A DNA stretch of 64,000 nucleotides from Tigriopus japonicus. Lineage: Eukaryota; Arthropoda; Copepoda; Harpacticoida; Harpacticidae. Of this stretch, positions 1-10,848 are shown in pieces. The stretch spans positions 525,579 to 589,578 of the forward strand of contig JAAGOF010000257.1 in the NCBI GenBank assembly GCA_010645155.1. The letters are read 5' to 3'. A model generated the notes under the pieces. The model searched no databases and was not told where the DNA came from. It worked only from the letters and a program-made list of their open reading frames with translations. Both the position numbers and the translations under genes were made by a program. Every line of letters starts with the position of its first letter. Positions within the stretch are counted from its first letter, which is position 1.

Positions 1-723
1 TTCTTAACATTTTTTGTACTTTTTGCACAAAAATGTCATCCCAAAACCGTTTCTGAGGGACCAATTAATCAAAGGAAGGCTTGATTGAAATTTCCCGCCA
101 AAATTTCCCGCCAAAATTTCCCGCTAAAATTGTCATTGTTCAGCTTCACATTTTACGATGCCGATCAATTAAAATCTTTGGAGAGGGGAAAAAGTGCCCT
201 TAAAGTTTCTTTTTGTTATTGTGAAAGAGTTCACATCAGAAACTTTGTGACCCTTGTTTCCGTGATTATTTTACGTGGGCTAAATAGCTATGTGTAGAGT
301 AAATTATGTTTTAAGTTGGCACTGCTGCCATTATTTACTCAGACTTTAATATCTATTGCCTTTCAAAGGGTCTGCTGAATGAGTTATCTGACTTATAACA
401 TAAACTGTTTTGAAGTCTAGCTTATAAAAACATCTCGCTATGTGAAGTGCAACCTCCAGTTTTTTAAGCTAGAGTTTTGACAGCATTATTTCCTTCAGAT
501 GTCTGGTCTCACTGTCTTAAGTAGTCTTCTCAAGTCCTCCACGCATCTAGTCCCATTTCTCACACATTTCGTTGACTTTTTGACCTAATTTTTAACATTT
601 TTTTGCTCTTTTTGCTCTAAATTTCAACATTTTTTGCCCTTTATTTCAACATTTTTTGCCCTTTTTCCTGACATTTTGATGACATTTTTTGGATGTTTTT
701 CCAACATTTTTTCCCGGGCTCTA
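1..723. mobile_element. Right part of a hAT-like non-autonomous element
   Basis: The stretch 560-715 repeats a word close to AACATTTTTTGCCCTTT several times, and the same word occurs at bases 5-28. It ends at 723 with GGGCTCTA, which read inward is TAGAGCCC, the same TAGAG start seen in the well-delimited hAT-type elements at 20189 and 43173. Short words repeated just inside the ends are usual in hAT elements. The left end lies outside the window, so no target duplication can be checked; TTTATGAG (724-731) is the predicted right copy. No coding region is recognised inside. Confidence 0.35.
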
Positions 724-732
724 TTTATGAGT

Positions 733-1862
733 AAGTAGTTTCATTCGCCTTTTGGGCAAATTGATTCGATTTTTTACGTCTTTTTAGTGAGTTTTTCTTC
801 GTTTTTTCGTCTTCTTTGAACTTTTATTCGTTTTCTTTTGTTTAATTGGGCAATCTTATTTGTCTTTTTTCGTCTAATAAGGCAATTATGTTTGTCTTTT
901 TTTGTCTAATTTGATAGTTTTATTCGTCTTAACTTCCTGTCCTTAGTGATATGAGTGGAAAAAGTAGAATGAGGCTAGTCGTTTAACGATCCCTCCTCAG
1001 GGATAATGGCAATATTTAGATTTTTTTGGGGGAAAATTAAATTCATTTAAGGTTGACGTGAAAAGCTACTCCATTACTTTCATCGAGTCAAGTTTTTGGC
1101 CGCAATACGATGCAAATTTTTTACTTTTTAAAATATTCTACATTGTGTGACAAAATTTGCAAAATTCTAAAGAAAACAGAGAACAAACATTGCTAAAATA
1201 TTTATCTTTACACTTAATTCTACTCTTCAAAATGTTCCCAAGAACAATCCTGCAAGGCTAATCAAATTGAAAAGAGGACAGACACGGTCAGAGATGTGTT
1301 TGAAGTCCTTGTAAAGCAGCCTTCTAATCTCAATAAAATGTCCACGATTGATGGAAACTTTACCTACCTCTTCTTTTTTGCGTCCACTTGTGCGTTCGAA
1401 TGTAGTGTACATTGAATAACATTTCTTTTAAAAATATTTCTCTCGTTTTGTTCCCACTTGCAATTCCCAATGCAACTTACAGAGGACAACGGCAAAGGCC
1501 AATTCACTGGTCTTTCCACTTAATTCACTGTAAACGTTAAACGTCCAAATATCGGCTGAGAGGTTGCGTGATCAATATCAACATTCCATTTCATTCCCTA
1601 AATTGTCATACATCACATTGTTATACATATACATTGAAATCAATGTATAAGAACAGTACAACAAAGATTAGTGTAATAAGTAGGGACAGGAAGTTAAGAC
1701 GAATAAAACTGTCAAATTAGACGAAAAAAGACGAATAAAATTGACCAATTAAACAAAAAAAGATGAATAAAAGTTCCCAGCAGATGGAAAAAAAGAAAAA
1801 AAAAATACTTGCAACATGGAAAAATCGAATTAATTTCCCAAAAAGGTGAATGAACCTATCTT
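733..1862. repeat. Fold-back element with ~200-bp inverted arms
   Basis: The arm 733-945 (rich in CGTCTTTTT and TTTATTCGTC) returns inverted at 1683-1862. Both arms end inward at AACTTCCTGTCC / GGACAGGAAGTT. The 735-bp middle has no convincing coding sequence. A non-autonomous inverted-repeat transposon or an inverted insertion of two copies would both explain it. No target duplication was found. Confidence 0.6.
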
Positions 1863-3121
1863 ATGAGAAAGAAGAAAGATTAAATGCCCGTCCAGACAAA
1901 AAAAAGACGGTTAAAGCTGCTCCCACAAAATAGACGTTATGTATGTCCCTTTTGATTAGGACCAATGTGTCTGAACTGATCTGACTGTCAAAAACGGCGA
2001 AATCTAGAAAATCTAAAAAAGGGTAGTACCTAATGAGCAAGAATTAGCCGGTAGTACATATGTCAAATAAAAACCAAGAGTTAAAAATGCCTTTTTAAAG
2101 GAACGTTTTTGGTATAGCTATACTTAAAATCAGATTTGCAAATCCAATAATTGTTTTGATGGCCTTTTCAACCCAATAGTAATCTTTTCTTTCTATGTTT
2201 GTCAAGCAACTGTATGAGTACAAGTTAATTTATTAGCGTGGATTGTATTTTGTTCGTGCAAAACCGCAACTGACAATCAAAATACTACATTGGCCTATGA
2301 TTGGTATGACCTTTTTCGAGCTATCTAATCAAGAAATATCCTTTTTCCTCCTAATGTCTTTTTTCACGGAATGTTATTACTTGGCCACGCAACCTCTCTC
2401 AGCCAATCTTTGGACGTTTAACGTTTACATTAATTCACGAATCAAACACACACATGCACAAGTCCAATATTTTGTCCTTGTTTATCAACTAGTTGAGGCA
2501 AGCCAGGATTGCCATCTCTACCGTGCAACCCTTGAACAGCAAATAGGCCTGTAGTGTAAAAATATTTGGACGATCAGCTGTGGGAATCCTTTCACTTGAA
2601 TGCGTAACAGAGAAAGAGATCAGCTTGTGGAGAGGAAACTTAATGAAACTTTTCTGTCTCCATGTCTGACTGTTTCCATGTATTTGTCCCAAATTCTTCT
2701 CCCTTTAATGTTCATGTCTGTGATAAGCCAGTAGTTCTTGGAAGGAGGTGCTCCTCTTCTCTCCTCTTGCTTCTTCAGTTTCAATCAAGTAGAGCTAGGT
2801 CAGTTGCAAGCTCTGGACGAGCTTCTTGAGGTCAAAAGATTAAACAATGAATGAGCCCGATTAAGAAGAGAGGAGACATGGTGTTCTGAATGGCTTTTTA
2901 CGTTTGGATCGAAATACCCCAAGACATCATGGCATTTTGGAGTCACAATTCAATGAGGAACAACTTTACTTTTATTGTATTACATACGTTTAGTTCCAGG
3001 GAAAAAGTTATCTACCTAAAAACCTATTCATTACAACATTTTTTGATAAACTAATTGATCCAAATTCAGAGACTATTTAGTTACTTGAAAAATTCAAATT
3101 AATTAAAGATACATTTGTGAG
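1863..3121. other. Non-coding stretch, nothing recognised
   Basis: AT-rich sequence with only short chance open frames on both strands. No splice-bounded exon, known repeat or RNA gene is recognised. Confidence 0.5.
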
Positions 3122-3770
3122 CAACTGAGTTATTTGGATTTGAATGGTCCATTTTTGACACCAAAATGCCGGAAAACGTTACATTTATATCAAAACACAA
3201 ATTTCCAAAGATTTCAAATAAATTTTTAATGTTGCAATAGAAAATGACTTTTTTGACTTTTAAAGTTTTTGTCAAAATAGCTCAAAATAATATAAAATCT
3301 CACCTAAGAAGCGCTAGATTCTGAAGATATATTTCAGAAAAAATCTTTTGCAAATTCAAAGGCACTTAAAGTTGGATAATACTTTGACATTTTGAAAAAT
3401 TCTGTTAATGTTTCAAGTTTTGATTTTTGTCCATTTTGAACATGATCTTTCAAGAAATCGTAAATTTTATTATGAATCTGTTAGACATATTTATTTACAA
3501 TCTTGGAGGAACGCATAACAAAGTGTACTGCAAAAAAATATGATTTTATTCCAAAAATGTTGTTTTAAGTACATTTTTTAAGTGACATTGAAAATTATTA
3601 TGAGCTATTTTGACATGAACTTGTAACTTAAAAAAGTTCTTGCTTTTACGCAACATTGAAAAGTTATATAAAATCCTTGGGAATTTGTTTTTTTTCCTGT
3701 AACTGAAGCGTTTTTTTTGTTTTTTGAGTTTCAAAAATGTACCATTCAAACCCAAATAACTCAGCAGCCG
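3122..3770. repeat. Fold-back element with ~185-bp inverted arms
   Basis: Bases 3122-3305 begin CTGAGTTATTTGGATTTG and recur inverted at 3585-3770, including shared inner words such as GTCAAAATAGCTCA. The loop is about 280 bp and non-coding. It looks like a MITE-type inverted-repeat element of unassigned superfamily. No target duplication was found. Confidence 0.6.
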
Positions 3771-3837
3771 CTAAATGTATTTTCATTCAATTTGCATTCA
3801 ATTTGTTACAAAATACTCTCTAAATATAAGGCAAACA

Positions 3838-4020
3838 GTTGTAGCGTAGGGGTTGAGAATTGGCCAACTACCCACAACATCCCTGGTTCGAATCACGGGC
3901 TTGCCTGGTTCTAGTGGTTTGTGGTGTTAAGTTACATGGAGTAGTCACGGCTTTTGATGACTTAAATGGCCAAACCTGGGGAACCATTCTGAACACTGTG
4001 CAAGGGTTTCACTTTCTGTA
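3838..4020 (+). mobile_element. tRNA-derived SINE (family 2)
   Basis: A tRNA-like head carries a box B promoter GGTTCGAATCA at 3885-3895. The body after it (GTGGTGTTAAGTTACATG and GACTTAAATGGCC) is clearly the same as that at 27300-27420, where box B is GGTTCGATCCC. tRNA-like head plus a conserved non-tRNA body in two places is the hallmark of a SINE. The tail runs straight into the palindrome at 4033. Confidence 0.65.
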
Positions 4021-4032
4021 ACGGAAAACTGC

Positions 4033-4375
4033 GTCTTTTACCTGGGTTCTTTCTACTCGGGCCTGAGAAAGAGTCGATTCGGAGAGACAGTTGATTTCGG
4101 GCAACTCTAAACCACCAAGTCAACCAGATTTCTTGCCTCTTAAGCTGTTGCCACCTAGGTCAGGTGGGCAAGTGCCAGAGGCGTCGGTGGAGCGAGGAAG
4201 AGGAGCAGGCCGCTCCTACACCTCCACCTCTGACACCTGCACCACCTTCCCGAGGTGGCAACAACTCACTCGGAAGAGAATCTGGTTGACTAAGTGGTTC
4301 CGAGTTACCCTCAACCAACTTTCTCTCCTCCTCTCCCCTTACTCAGCCCCTGGTAGAATGTAACCCGGTTAAAAG
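4033..4375. repeat. Large near-continuous palindrome
   Basis: The two halves, about 4033-4203 and 4208-4375, are imperfect reverse complements over almost their whole length with almost no loop. Paired landmarks from outside inward are CTTTTACCTGGGTT / AACCCGGTTAAAAG, CCAAGTCAACCAGAT / ATCTGGTTGACTAAG, GTTGCCACCT / AGGTGGCAAC and GAGGAGC / GCTCCT. A 90-codon open frame runs through it but is explained by the palindrome and is not called a gene. It lies directly behind a SINE. Confidence 0.75.
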
Positions 4376-4572
4376 AAATAGCTATTCGACCATTGGGAGT
4401 TTTCCAATTGTGCCGACGACTTTTTTTTCAAAAATGCGGACTATGAAATTATCTAACAGTTTTTGATGTTATTCAACGGATCTTATTGTAAAATAATTGA
4501 AGAAAAAGGTGGTCAATGCATAGTTTGTCATTCTTGAACATTCTTTGATGTGTCATTGCTTAGTTTTGCTTC

Positions 4573-4645
4573 AAGAAAGTGTTTGCCCAAATGCCAAGAC
4601 TTTCAATGTCAAGAGTATCATAAAAGAAGATATTTTGTTAAGGTG
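4573..4645 (+). repeat. Fragment of the element at 8463-9489
   Basis: This stretch repeats the left arm of the inverted-repeat element at 8463 (CAAATGCCAAGAC, then AGAGTATCATAA and GTTAAGGTGTGCAC). It stops exactly where the LINE fragment at 4650 begins, so the LINE may have inserted into or replaced the rest of an older element. Confidence 0.55.
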
Positions 4646-4649
4646 TGCA

Positions 4650-5388
4650 CTCGCACTTTCAAGTCCAGAGGTAGCGTTACGATTCTAACTCTTGAAAAGT
4701 CGATTGTTCAATCGCATCTTGAATATGCTTCTCTCATTTGGCCTCCAATGAGTTCAGCAGGTTTGCAATAGGTCGAGCAGGTCCAACGATGTTTTACTAG
4801 GAACATCACAGGAATGAGAGAGCTCTCGTATTGGGAGAAACTCTAAAAGTTAGGGCTGTACAGTACTCAGAGAAGATATGAAAGGTATCTGATACTGTAT
4901 GTTTTCAAGAGCGTTCATGGGCTCTGTCCTAACCCAGGCTTTGAGATCAGTTGTAGCGATCGTAGAGGTTTTAAGTGCGTTCTGAGAGCACCTCCAAATC
5001 CAAGGGAATCGAGGTTACTTTGTCCTCCTCTCTGCTTTATCGGGCTTCTTCATTGTTCAATCTTTTACCCATTAGTCTTCGTCTGGAATATGTAGGAGCT
5101 GATCCTCTAACAGCTTTTAAAGCAGGGTTTTTAAATACATTTTCTAATCAACCCACTATTAAAGAGTTGTCCAGTTATGCCAAAAGTAATTCATTGGTAG
5201 ATCAAATTTCATTTGATCTACCTTCTTTGATTTGATAAATTTGATAATTTTGATTGATAAATAATTTTGAATTAAAAATGATAAATTTGATTTGAGAGTT
5301 AATTTTATAAATTCTATTAACGATTTTTTACAAAGAATCGTTTTTCTTGTACCCGTGGTAAAAAATCCGCAACCCACAAAAAAAGACA
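4650..5388 (+). pseudogene. LINE family 1, 3' fragment with its 3' end
   Basis: The translated thumb/C-terminal part of a non-LTR reverse transcriptase ORF is readable (SIVQSHLEYAS, RCFTRNITGMRELSYWE, SIHGLCPNPGFEIS) and continues to a 3' UTR ending in an A-rich tail after AAAAAATCCGCAACCC. In-frame stops interrupt it near 4770 and 4846. The same ORF is at 61490 (plus) and 20083-22430 (minus). It is 5'-truncated, as LINE copies usually are, and not functional. The 3' UTR tail resembles the tail of SINE family 1 at 10511 and 19896. Confidence 0.85.
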
Positions 5389-5570
5389 CTCAAAGTCTTG
5401 AAACACTTTCATAAGTTTAATCAAATGTTGAAATTAAATGCTACCGTAGACAGATTTTCCTTATTGATTTATATCAAACCTTTTAGCGAGGTGACGTGGT
5501 TAGTGCCGTTTAATCACTGACTTGTCTCGAGGAAACTTTAAGACGCCAAGAGCGGAAATGCCACAGAAAT

Positions 5571-5750
5571 TGATGTAACAAAAAATGACCCCAAAACATT
5601 TCTAAATTCCACATTTGATTCATCAATTGTATGGTTGACATTTGCCTGGTCAGACATTTCAAACGTTCCCGCACTTTTGTCCGCTCAACAATTGGCGAAC
5701 AGAGACAATTTTTAGGCTTACACTCCCTCTAGTATTTAATAGAACTCAAT
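5571..5750. repeat. Dispersed repeat, copy 1
   Basis: About 175 bp here match 13146-13322 in the same orientation (for example CATGGTTGACATTTGCCTGGTCA with small changes, and TTCCCGCACTTT.GTCCGCTCAA). At 13.3 kb the repeat is joined to a tRNA-like SINE head, so this could be a headless copy of that SINE. Confidence 0.6.
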
Positions 5751-7090
5751 GCGTAAATCCGGCAGCATTACGTCGTAGTACCAACACACAAACAGCTTAC
5801 CTATAGCTTACCGTACGAATAGAATGGCGGAGTGAAATCAGGTTGCCGCTCCCACAATTTGGCGACAACATCCCGCCCCCTCAATGAAACAAGCGTTCAT
5901 TCGTCCTTTATTTCACATGATGCAACTAAGAGTCACAATTTGGTTATGGGATGGTCGGACTTATCCATTTTGGTTCAGATTTCAACAACTCGAACCTTAC
6001 CATCGGCTGCAGGGAAGCATTGGACAACCCGATCAACCATTCATTGATTTCGAGGCTGGTTAATTCCGTTGAAAACCCCAAATCGTTAGATTTCCAGGTG
6101 GGATATTTGTCTTCATGATTTTAAAAATCTCTTTGATTTTTCCCCACATCATAGACGCGATTTTTTCGGCTTCCATTCCGAGCAAGCATTTCTTGATTTG
6201 AAGATCCGTTACGAACTGGAAATCGATCTGAAAACTTGTTGAGAAAAGTGAAAATAAAACATTTCTTTCCGTGACTCGTTGTGATAAAAACGAATGGTCA
6301 AGATAAGCAATCTTAATGAAGAGGGGAGGTTTAAGGAAAAATGAGGTTTTTGAACGGTAATAGACTTGGAAACTAAAAAATGCGTACTAAGGTGAAACGC
6401 TCTGCAATCGCTGTATAGAAACAAACGAGTTTGTAAGAGACGTTTCTCGTACGTTTTGTGGTTTTGATGGATGGCAAGATTCGCCCTTAAAACCAACATT
6501 GGTACCTCTTTACCCAGCTTCCAAGATCAAAGTTTGGGTAGAGGAACCTTTTTCGATTTATTGTATCATACTTTTGGTGGCAACTATGAGCTTCAAAAAA
6601 TATCGTGGCCAAACAGAACACATCATAGTTACTTCATTTTATTTTCTGTAATAGTTTGAATTAATTAGTACAAGTACTAAAACAGAGACAGAATTTCCGC
6701 TTTTTGAAGCGAAGGCGCGCCCATACGTCTAAAGAGGATCATGAAAGAACTTTTTTGACAGAGAGCAAATTGAGATTCTAAAAGACAAAAACAAACACTC
6801 TGACCAATTTTACATTTTGCATGCAAAAGAATGAAATTTAAGGAGTTACACAATAAGAAAATTGTCCGCTTTGCTGATAAAATCATGTCGAAGTTGCCAA
6901 AAAACCCAGTTCACTGACGCTTTTTGGCTTTATCCCTGAAATTTGCGTTTGGAAGAGATTTGGTTTTGACAGGATTTGTCCCTTAATACAACATGTCCTA
7001 AAAAATGACGATCAAATGCACAAATTATGGGTCATACAAATTTGCGAGCGAAGAATAATTTACTGGTTGTCAAACTATTTTATTTTTTCT
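5751..7090. other. Non-coding stretch, nothing recognised
   Basis: Only short chance open frames on both strands; no exon borders, repeats or RNA genes I can support. Confidence 0.5.
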
Positions 7091-7097
7091 TACCAAT

Positions 7098-7470
7098 TTG
7101 AAAGATAGTACAAGAAGATCTGAACTGCGACACTCAATGTCAAGCTGCCCTTACCTGCATTACCTTGGCTGCAATGGAACTATAAAACAAATCTATTGGA
7201 GGTTCAAGCATAAAGATGACGAAAAAATATTGAAACTGTACCAAACTTACATTTTTCCCATCTTGACTATGGGGGTTGTGGTGTGGGCTCATTATCTAAA
7301 AAAGGCGTGATGAAGACTGAAGCAATCCAGAAATTTTTTTTTTGTTAAGTGGAATGACGGGTTAAGTTACAAAGAAAGACTCACAGTTCTAAATCTCCCT
7401 AACCTGAAGGTGAAAACAAGACTAATTCAAGACATTGAAGCATCAATGACATTAGCCATCTACGGGAGAT
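7098..7470 (+). pseudogene. LINE reverse-transcriptase ORF, decayed C-terminal fragment
   Basis: The translation shows a typical post-catalytic LINE segment: LKLYQTYIFPILTMGVVVWAH, then after a frame break LSYKERLTVLNLPNLK and LIQDIEASMTLAIYG. The tract of T at 7338 and stops break the frame. It differs from LINE family 1 and is closer in wording to the copy at 29.3-30.7 kb. Both ends are truncated. The region 7500-7940 after it holds nothing I recognise. Confidence 0.65.
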
Positions 7471-7944
7471 GAGAACCCATGCACATTTGTGGTGCCCACA
7501 GACAGACAGAGAGGCATCTTTTTTATACGGAATATTATCAACTTTGGATCGAACCCAACTTTGAGTTTTCTACCAAACTCCATTTTCATAATGTACACAA
7601 ATAGTGTTTTGTACGAAAATGTCGCTGAGTATTGTAGTTGAAAAACGCCAGAAATCTGTGTAGTTGAAACGTTGTCTGATGTTGTAATTGCTATTGAAAT
7701 TGATTACATTTTTAAAGTAAAATGCCCAAGTATGACCACTTCTCTTGGGTTTTCTCAACATTTTCAATAGCTTATTAATAAACTTTGGATTCACTTGCTT
7801 ATTATAGTCATTCCATTTGCGTCATTTGGCCACTTTTCGAGCTGACTGATTTGTCAACATACGGTATGAATGCCACAAAATCTGCTTCACATCATACAGT
7901 TAGAGCATGTTCCAAGATGTTCAGGCGCTTGAAGTCAATAATGT

Positions 7945-8310
7945 AAGCATGCTTGCCCACGGCAGAAATTGGTGGCAGAAAATGGCTTTTATTCATGCGA
8001 AAAAAGTGGCAGAAAATGGCAGAAATTAAGTTTTCTACAAACCCAATATAAATCAATATATTCAATACTTAAAGGGATAAAATTTGGCACTTTTGATGTC
8101 TAACTATGGCCTTACCATCCCTCCAAAAGCTCATAGCATCGAAGAAGGAAGGTTTCCTCGAAGTCAGGGTAGCCAAATCAGGGATGGCAAATTTTGGCTT
8201 TCATTGAATTTCTGCCATTTTCTGCCACTTGATGGCAGAAAATGGCAGAAAGTGGCAGAGAGTGGCAGAAAGTGGCAGAAAAAGGCACAAAATGGAAGAA
8301 AATGGCCGCT
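7945..8310. repeat. TGGCAGAAA short-word arrays in inverted arrangement
   Basis: Words TGGCAGAAA are repeated at 7963-8030 and more densely at 8229-8300, with the inverted form TTTCTGCCA at 8208-8228 making a local palindrome around 8228. At 8178 the sequence CAGGGATGGCAAA resembles a hAT terminus. I see no partner terminus, so no element is delimited. The 80-codon open frame across it is a product of the repeat. Confidence 0.55.
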
Positions 8311-8462
8311 AAAAAATTACGAATAGACTGATGTTCAACTACAAATCTGCATTTGTAGAATTCTGCATTTGTAGAATGACGTTTAAAGAGTCAAATATAA
8401 TTAATGTTTACACAAATACTTACACGAGTACACGGTTTTTTACGTACTAAAAAAGTGTTTGC

Positions 8463-9489
8463 TCAAATGCCAAGACCTCTTATGGCGTTTTTCGATATCA
8501 GAGTATCATAAGGATAATATTTAGTGAAGGTGTACATTTTTTATCAGCTCAAATAACTATATAAAATCACTTAAAACTATGAATTGAAGCAAAAGTAGAT
8601 GAACATATATGGTAAAGATAAGAAGCTATCACTGCCGCTTTAAACCTTCACATTTTATCAAATTTTACCCCGGAATGCTCCGTTTATGTGTTAAAGTAAT
8701 TGCTAAGAAATATAAAACACAATTTCAACATAACGAAACTAAGGGAAAATTTTTCATTTCTCTATTATTTTCTGTATGAATTACAATGATAACATTTATT
8801 ATAACTTAAAATTAACTTAAATTACTCATTTTTTAATTAACTTTTCGTAAATTTTTCAGTATTTGATAGTGTGTGTGATCGAATATATTTGGTGTGCAAT
8901 GTCAGAGAGATAACACTTTAGTTCGTAAAAACTAGTCTATGTGTAGGACAAATGCTACGTAAGTATGACATGATAATAAAATTTACGGAAAATCTGTGTT
9001 AATTTGTAAAAACATTTATTAGTAAAACAAAAAAATTCCTGTCATAAACTGCAAAATTTGAAACAAAAGTTATTCCTTGAAATTTCACAAAATCTTAAAG
9101 TTATTTTTGGCAATAATTGTTCAAAAAAAATAGAAAAAAATATCCAAAAATATACATTTTAAGTTAGTTTTAAAAGATATTCTATACTGTTTTTGTTAAA
9201 GACAAAATTTGGATTACACAGAAAATGTTTCTTTATTTTTGTAGTTTGAAAGTTAAAATTAATGACTGTTAAACATCTGCTAAATAGATATTGGTACAAT
9301 TTTACAACAATTCATAACTAAAGACCCATTGATTATTTGTAAATAAGGTTTTGGAATAGTTGTTCGTTTTTGTGGTTTTCAGTGATTTGATATAGTTATC
9401 TGAGCTAATGCAAAATGTACACCTTCACAAAATATTTTCCTTAGGATACCCTGATATCGGAATATGCCATTTGAAGTCTTGGCATTTGA
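8463..9489. repeat. Inverted-repeat element, ~125-bp arms
   Basis: The left arm from 8463 (TCAAATGCCAAGAC, then CGATATCAG, GAAGGTGTACATTTT, AGCTCAAATAACTATAT) recurs inverted in the right arm ending at 9489. The 780-bp AT-rich middle has no coding signal. A separate piece of the left arm is at 4573. No target duplication is visible. Confidence 0.65.
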
Positions 9490-9791
9490 TCTGATGCTCA
9501 AATAACTAGAAATACACACTAGCAGCTATTTTCGTGCTATTATCCGCTTCTCCGTCCTGCTGTTAGTCTGTATCCGCTTTTCCGTTTGCTATTTTCGTGC
9601 CCTTCAATGCGATGAAGCGGTCGAGAATTGGTCCGTTTATGAGCTTGACAAAGAACTTGTCCTTATCAGCTGATGTTTTCGTGCTTTTGACCGCTTCTCC
9701 GTTTTTGCTTGTCCCTATCCGCTTTTCCCTTTGCTATTTTCGTGCCCTCCAATGCCGGGGAGAGTTCCAAAATTTGTGCATTTATCTGCCT

Positions 9792-10848
9792 TAGTGATGG
9801 GACGAGACGGTATTTCCAATACATGAGCCCAACTGATACCGGTCTCAATTTATACATCTCAGAAGCTGGCATCAAGTCGGTATCAAGTCTTACAAACGAA
9901 ACGACAGCTACAAAAGGTGCCCGCCACTGATTGACCCTCTTCGTGTTTAACAATTTTGCTAAAAAGTGTAATCAAAATCTAACTCTCTTTTGAGGTGTTT
10001 CTAACATGCATGGAGACCATGATCTTTATTGACGCCGTATCAAATAGATTTGTAACTGAAATGGTCCATTTCAATATGATTCCTTTGATATTCAAATCTT
10101 AGCTGCAAGTCACACTTCTTTGCCAGGTTGACTAGAATGTGTTAATAATGTTGTGGTTTGCCACCGAATCAATGCTGATAGGCTTTAGTAAATTAAAATT
10201 ATGAATAAACATTGTGCACCAATAAGTGAAATAAAAAAATCTTGCTTTACAACGTATTTTTGTATCTTAGTTTCAACGGGTTAAGCTGGCAATTTGGAGG
10301 ATGTAACATCAGTTTTTGTAATAATGAATAATATTTCACGTCACACTTTCAGTGGTCTTTCAGGCATTTTTCTTCAAAACTCTAAAGCCAACATGTTATG
10401 CCAAGTTGTGGAATCGACGAGATGTTCCTTGCTTTGAAATTCATAGTTACAATTTAAAACAACAGAAAAATTAAATCTAGATACATCGTGCCCTTAAAAT
10501 AAAAAAAAGAAGCCAGAGTGGCCGCGCGTACTATTGCGTTCTCATAAGAGCCGAGCGTAAGTGCTTCCCCAGACGGTCGAGGTTCGAATCCTGTTGGAGA
10601 TTGGATTGAAGCTGTCGGGAGAAATCCTTACTTACAGGGAATCGCATTCCTTGTAACGGTAGTTGAAAATCCGCAACAACAACAACAAAAAAAAACAATC
10701 AAACACCGTTGAAAAAAGCAAAACCCAATTTGAGCAAATTTGGCAACACTTCGCATGTCTCACTTGGTCTCAAGTCGGAATCAAGACCAGCGAGACTTTC
10801 ATTGTATTGGTCTGGTATGAGACATTGCTGGTCTCGGCCCCATCAGTA
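9792..10848. mobile_element. hAT-type non-autonomous element with 8-bp target duplication
   Basis: It starts TAGTGATGGGACGAGAC and its other end read inward is TACTGATGGGGCCGAGAC. It is flanked by identical 8-mers ATCTGCCT at 9784-9791 and 10849-10856. An 8-bp duplication with a TA-x-x-G start is what hAT transposons make. No transposase is inside; a SINE inserted at about 10511 splits it. Confidence 0.8.
10511..10695 (+). mobile_element. tRNA-derived SINE, family 1
   Basis: The head AGCCAGAGTGGCCGCGCGTA resembles a class II tRNA (Leu/Ser type) with an A-box-like GTGGCCGCGCGTAC and a perfect box B GGTTCGAATCC at 10581-10591. A central AAGCTGTCGGGAGAAATCC block follows, then a tail with the stem-loop GGAATCGCATTCC and AAAATCCGCAAC before an A-rich end. 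The copy at 19896 matches along the whole length. The tail is shared with LINE family 1. Confidence 0.85.

Noticed and set aside
4091..4363. 90-codon frame with repeats of Ser/Arg/Leu
   Set aside because: It is fully explained by the palindrome at 4033-4375.
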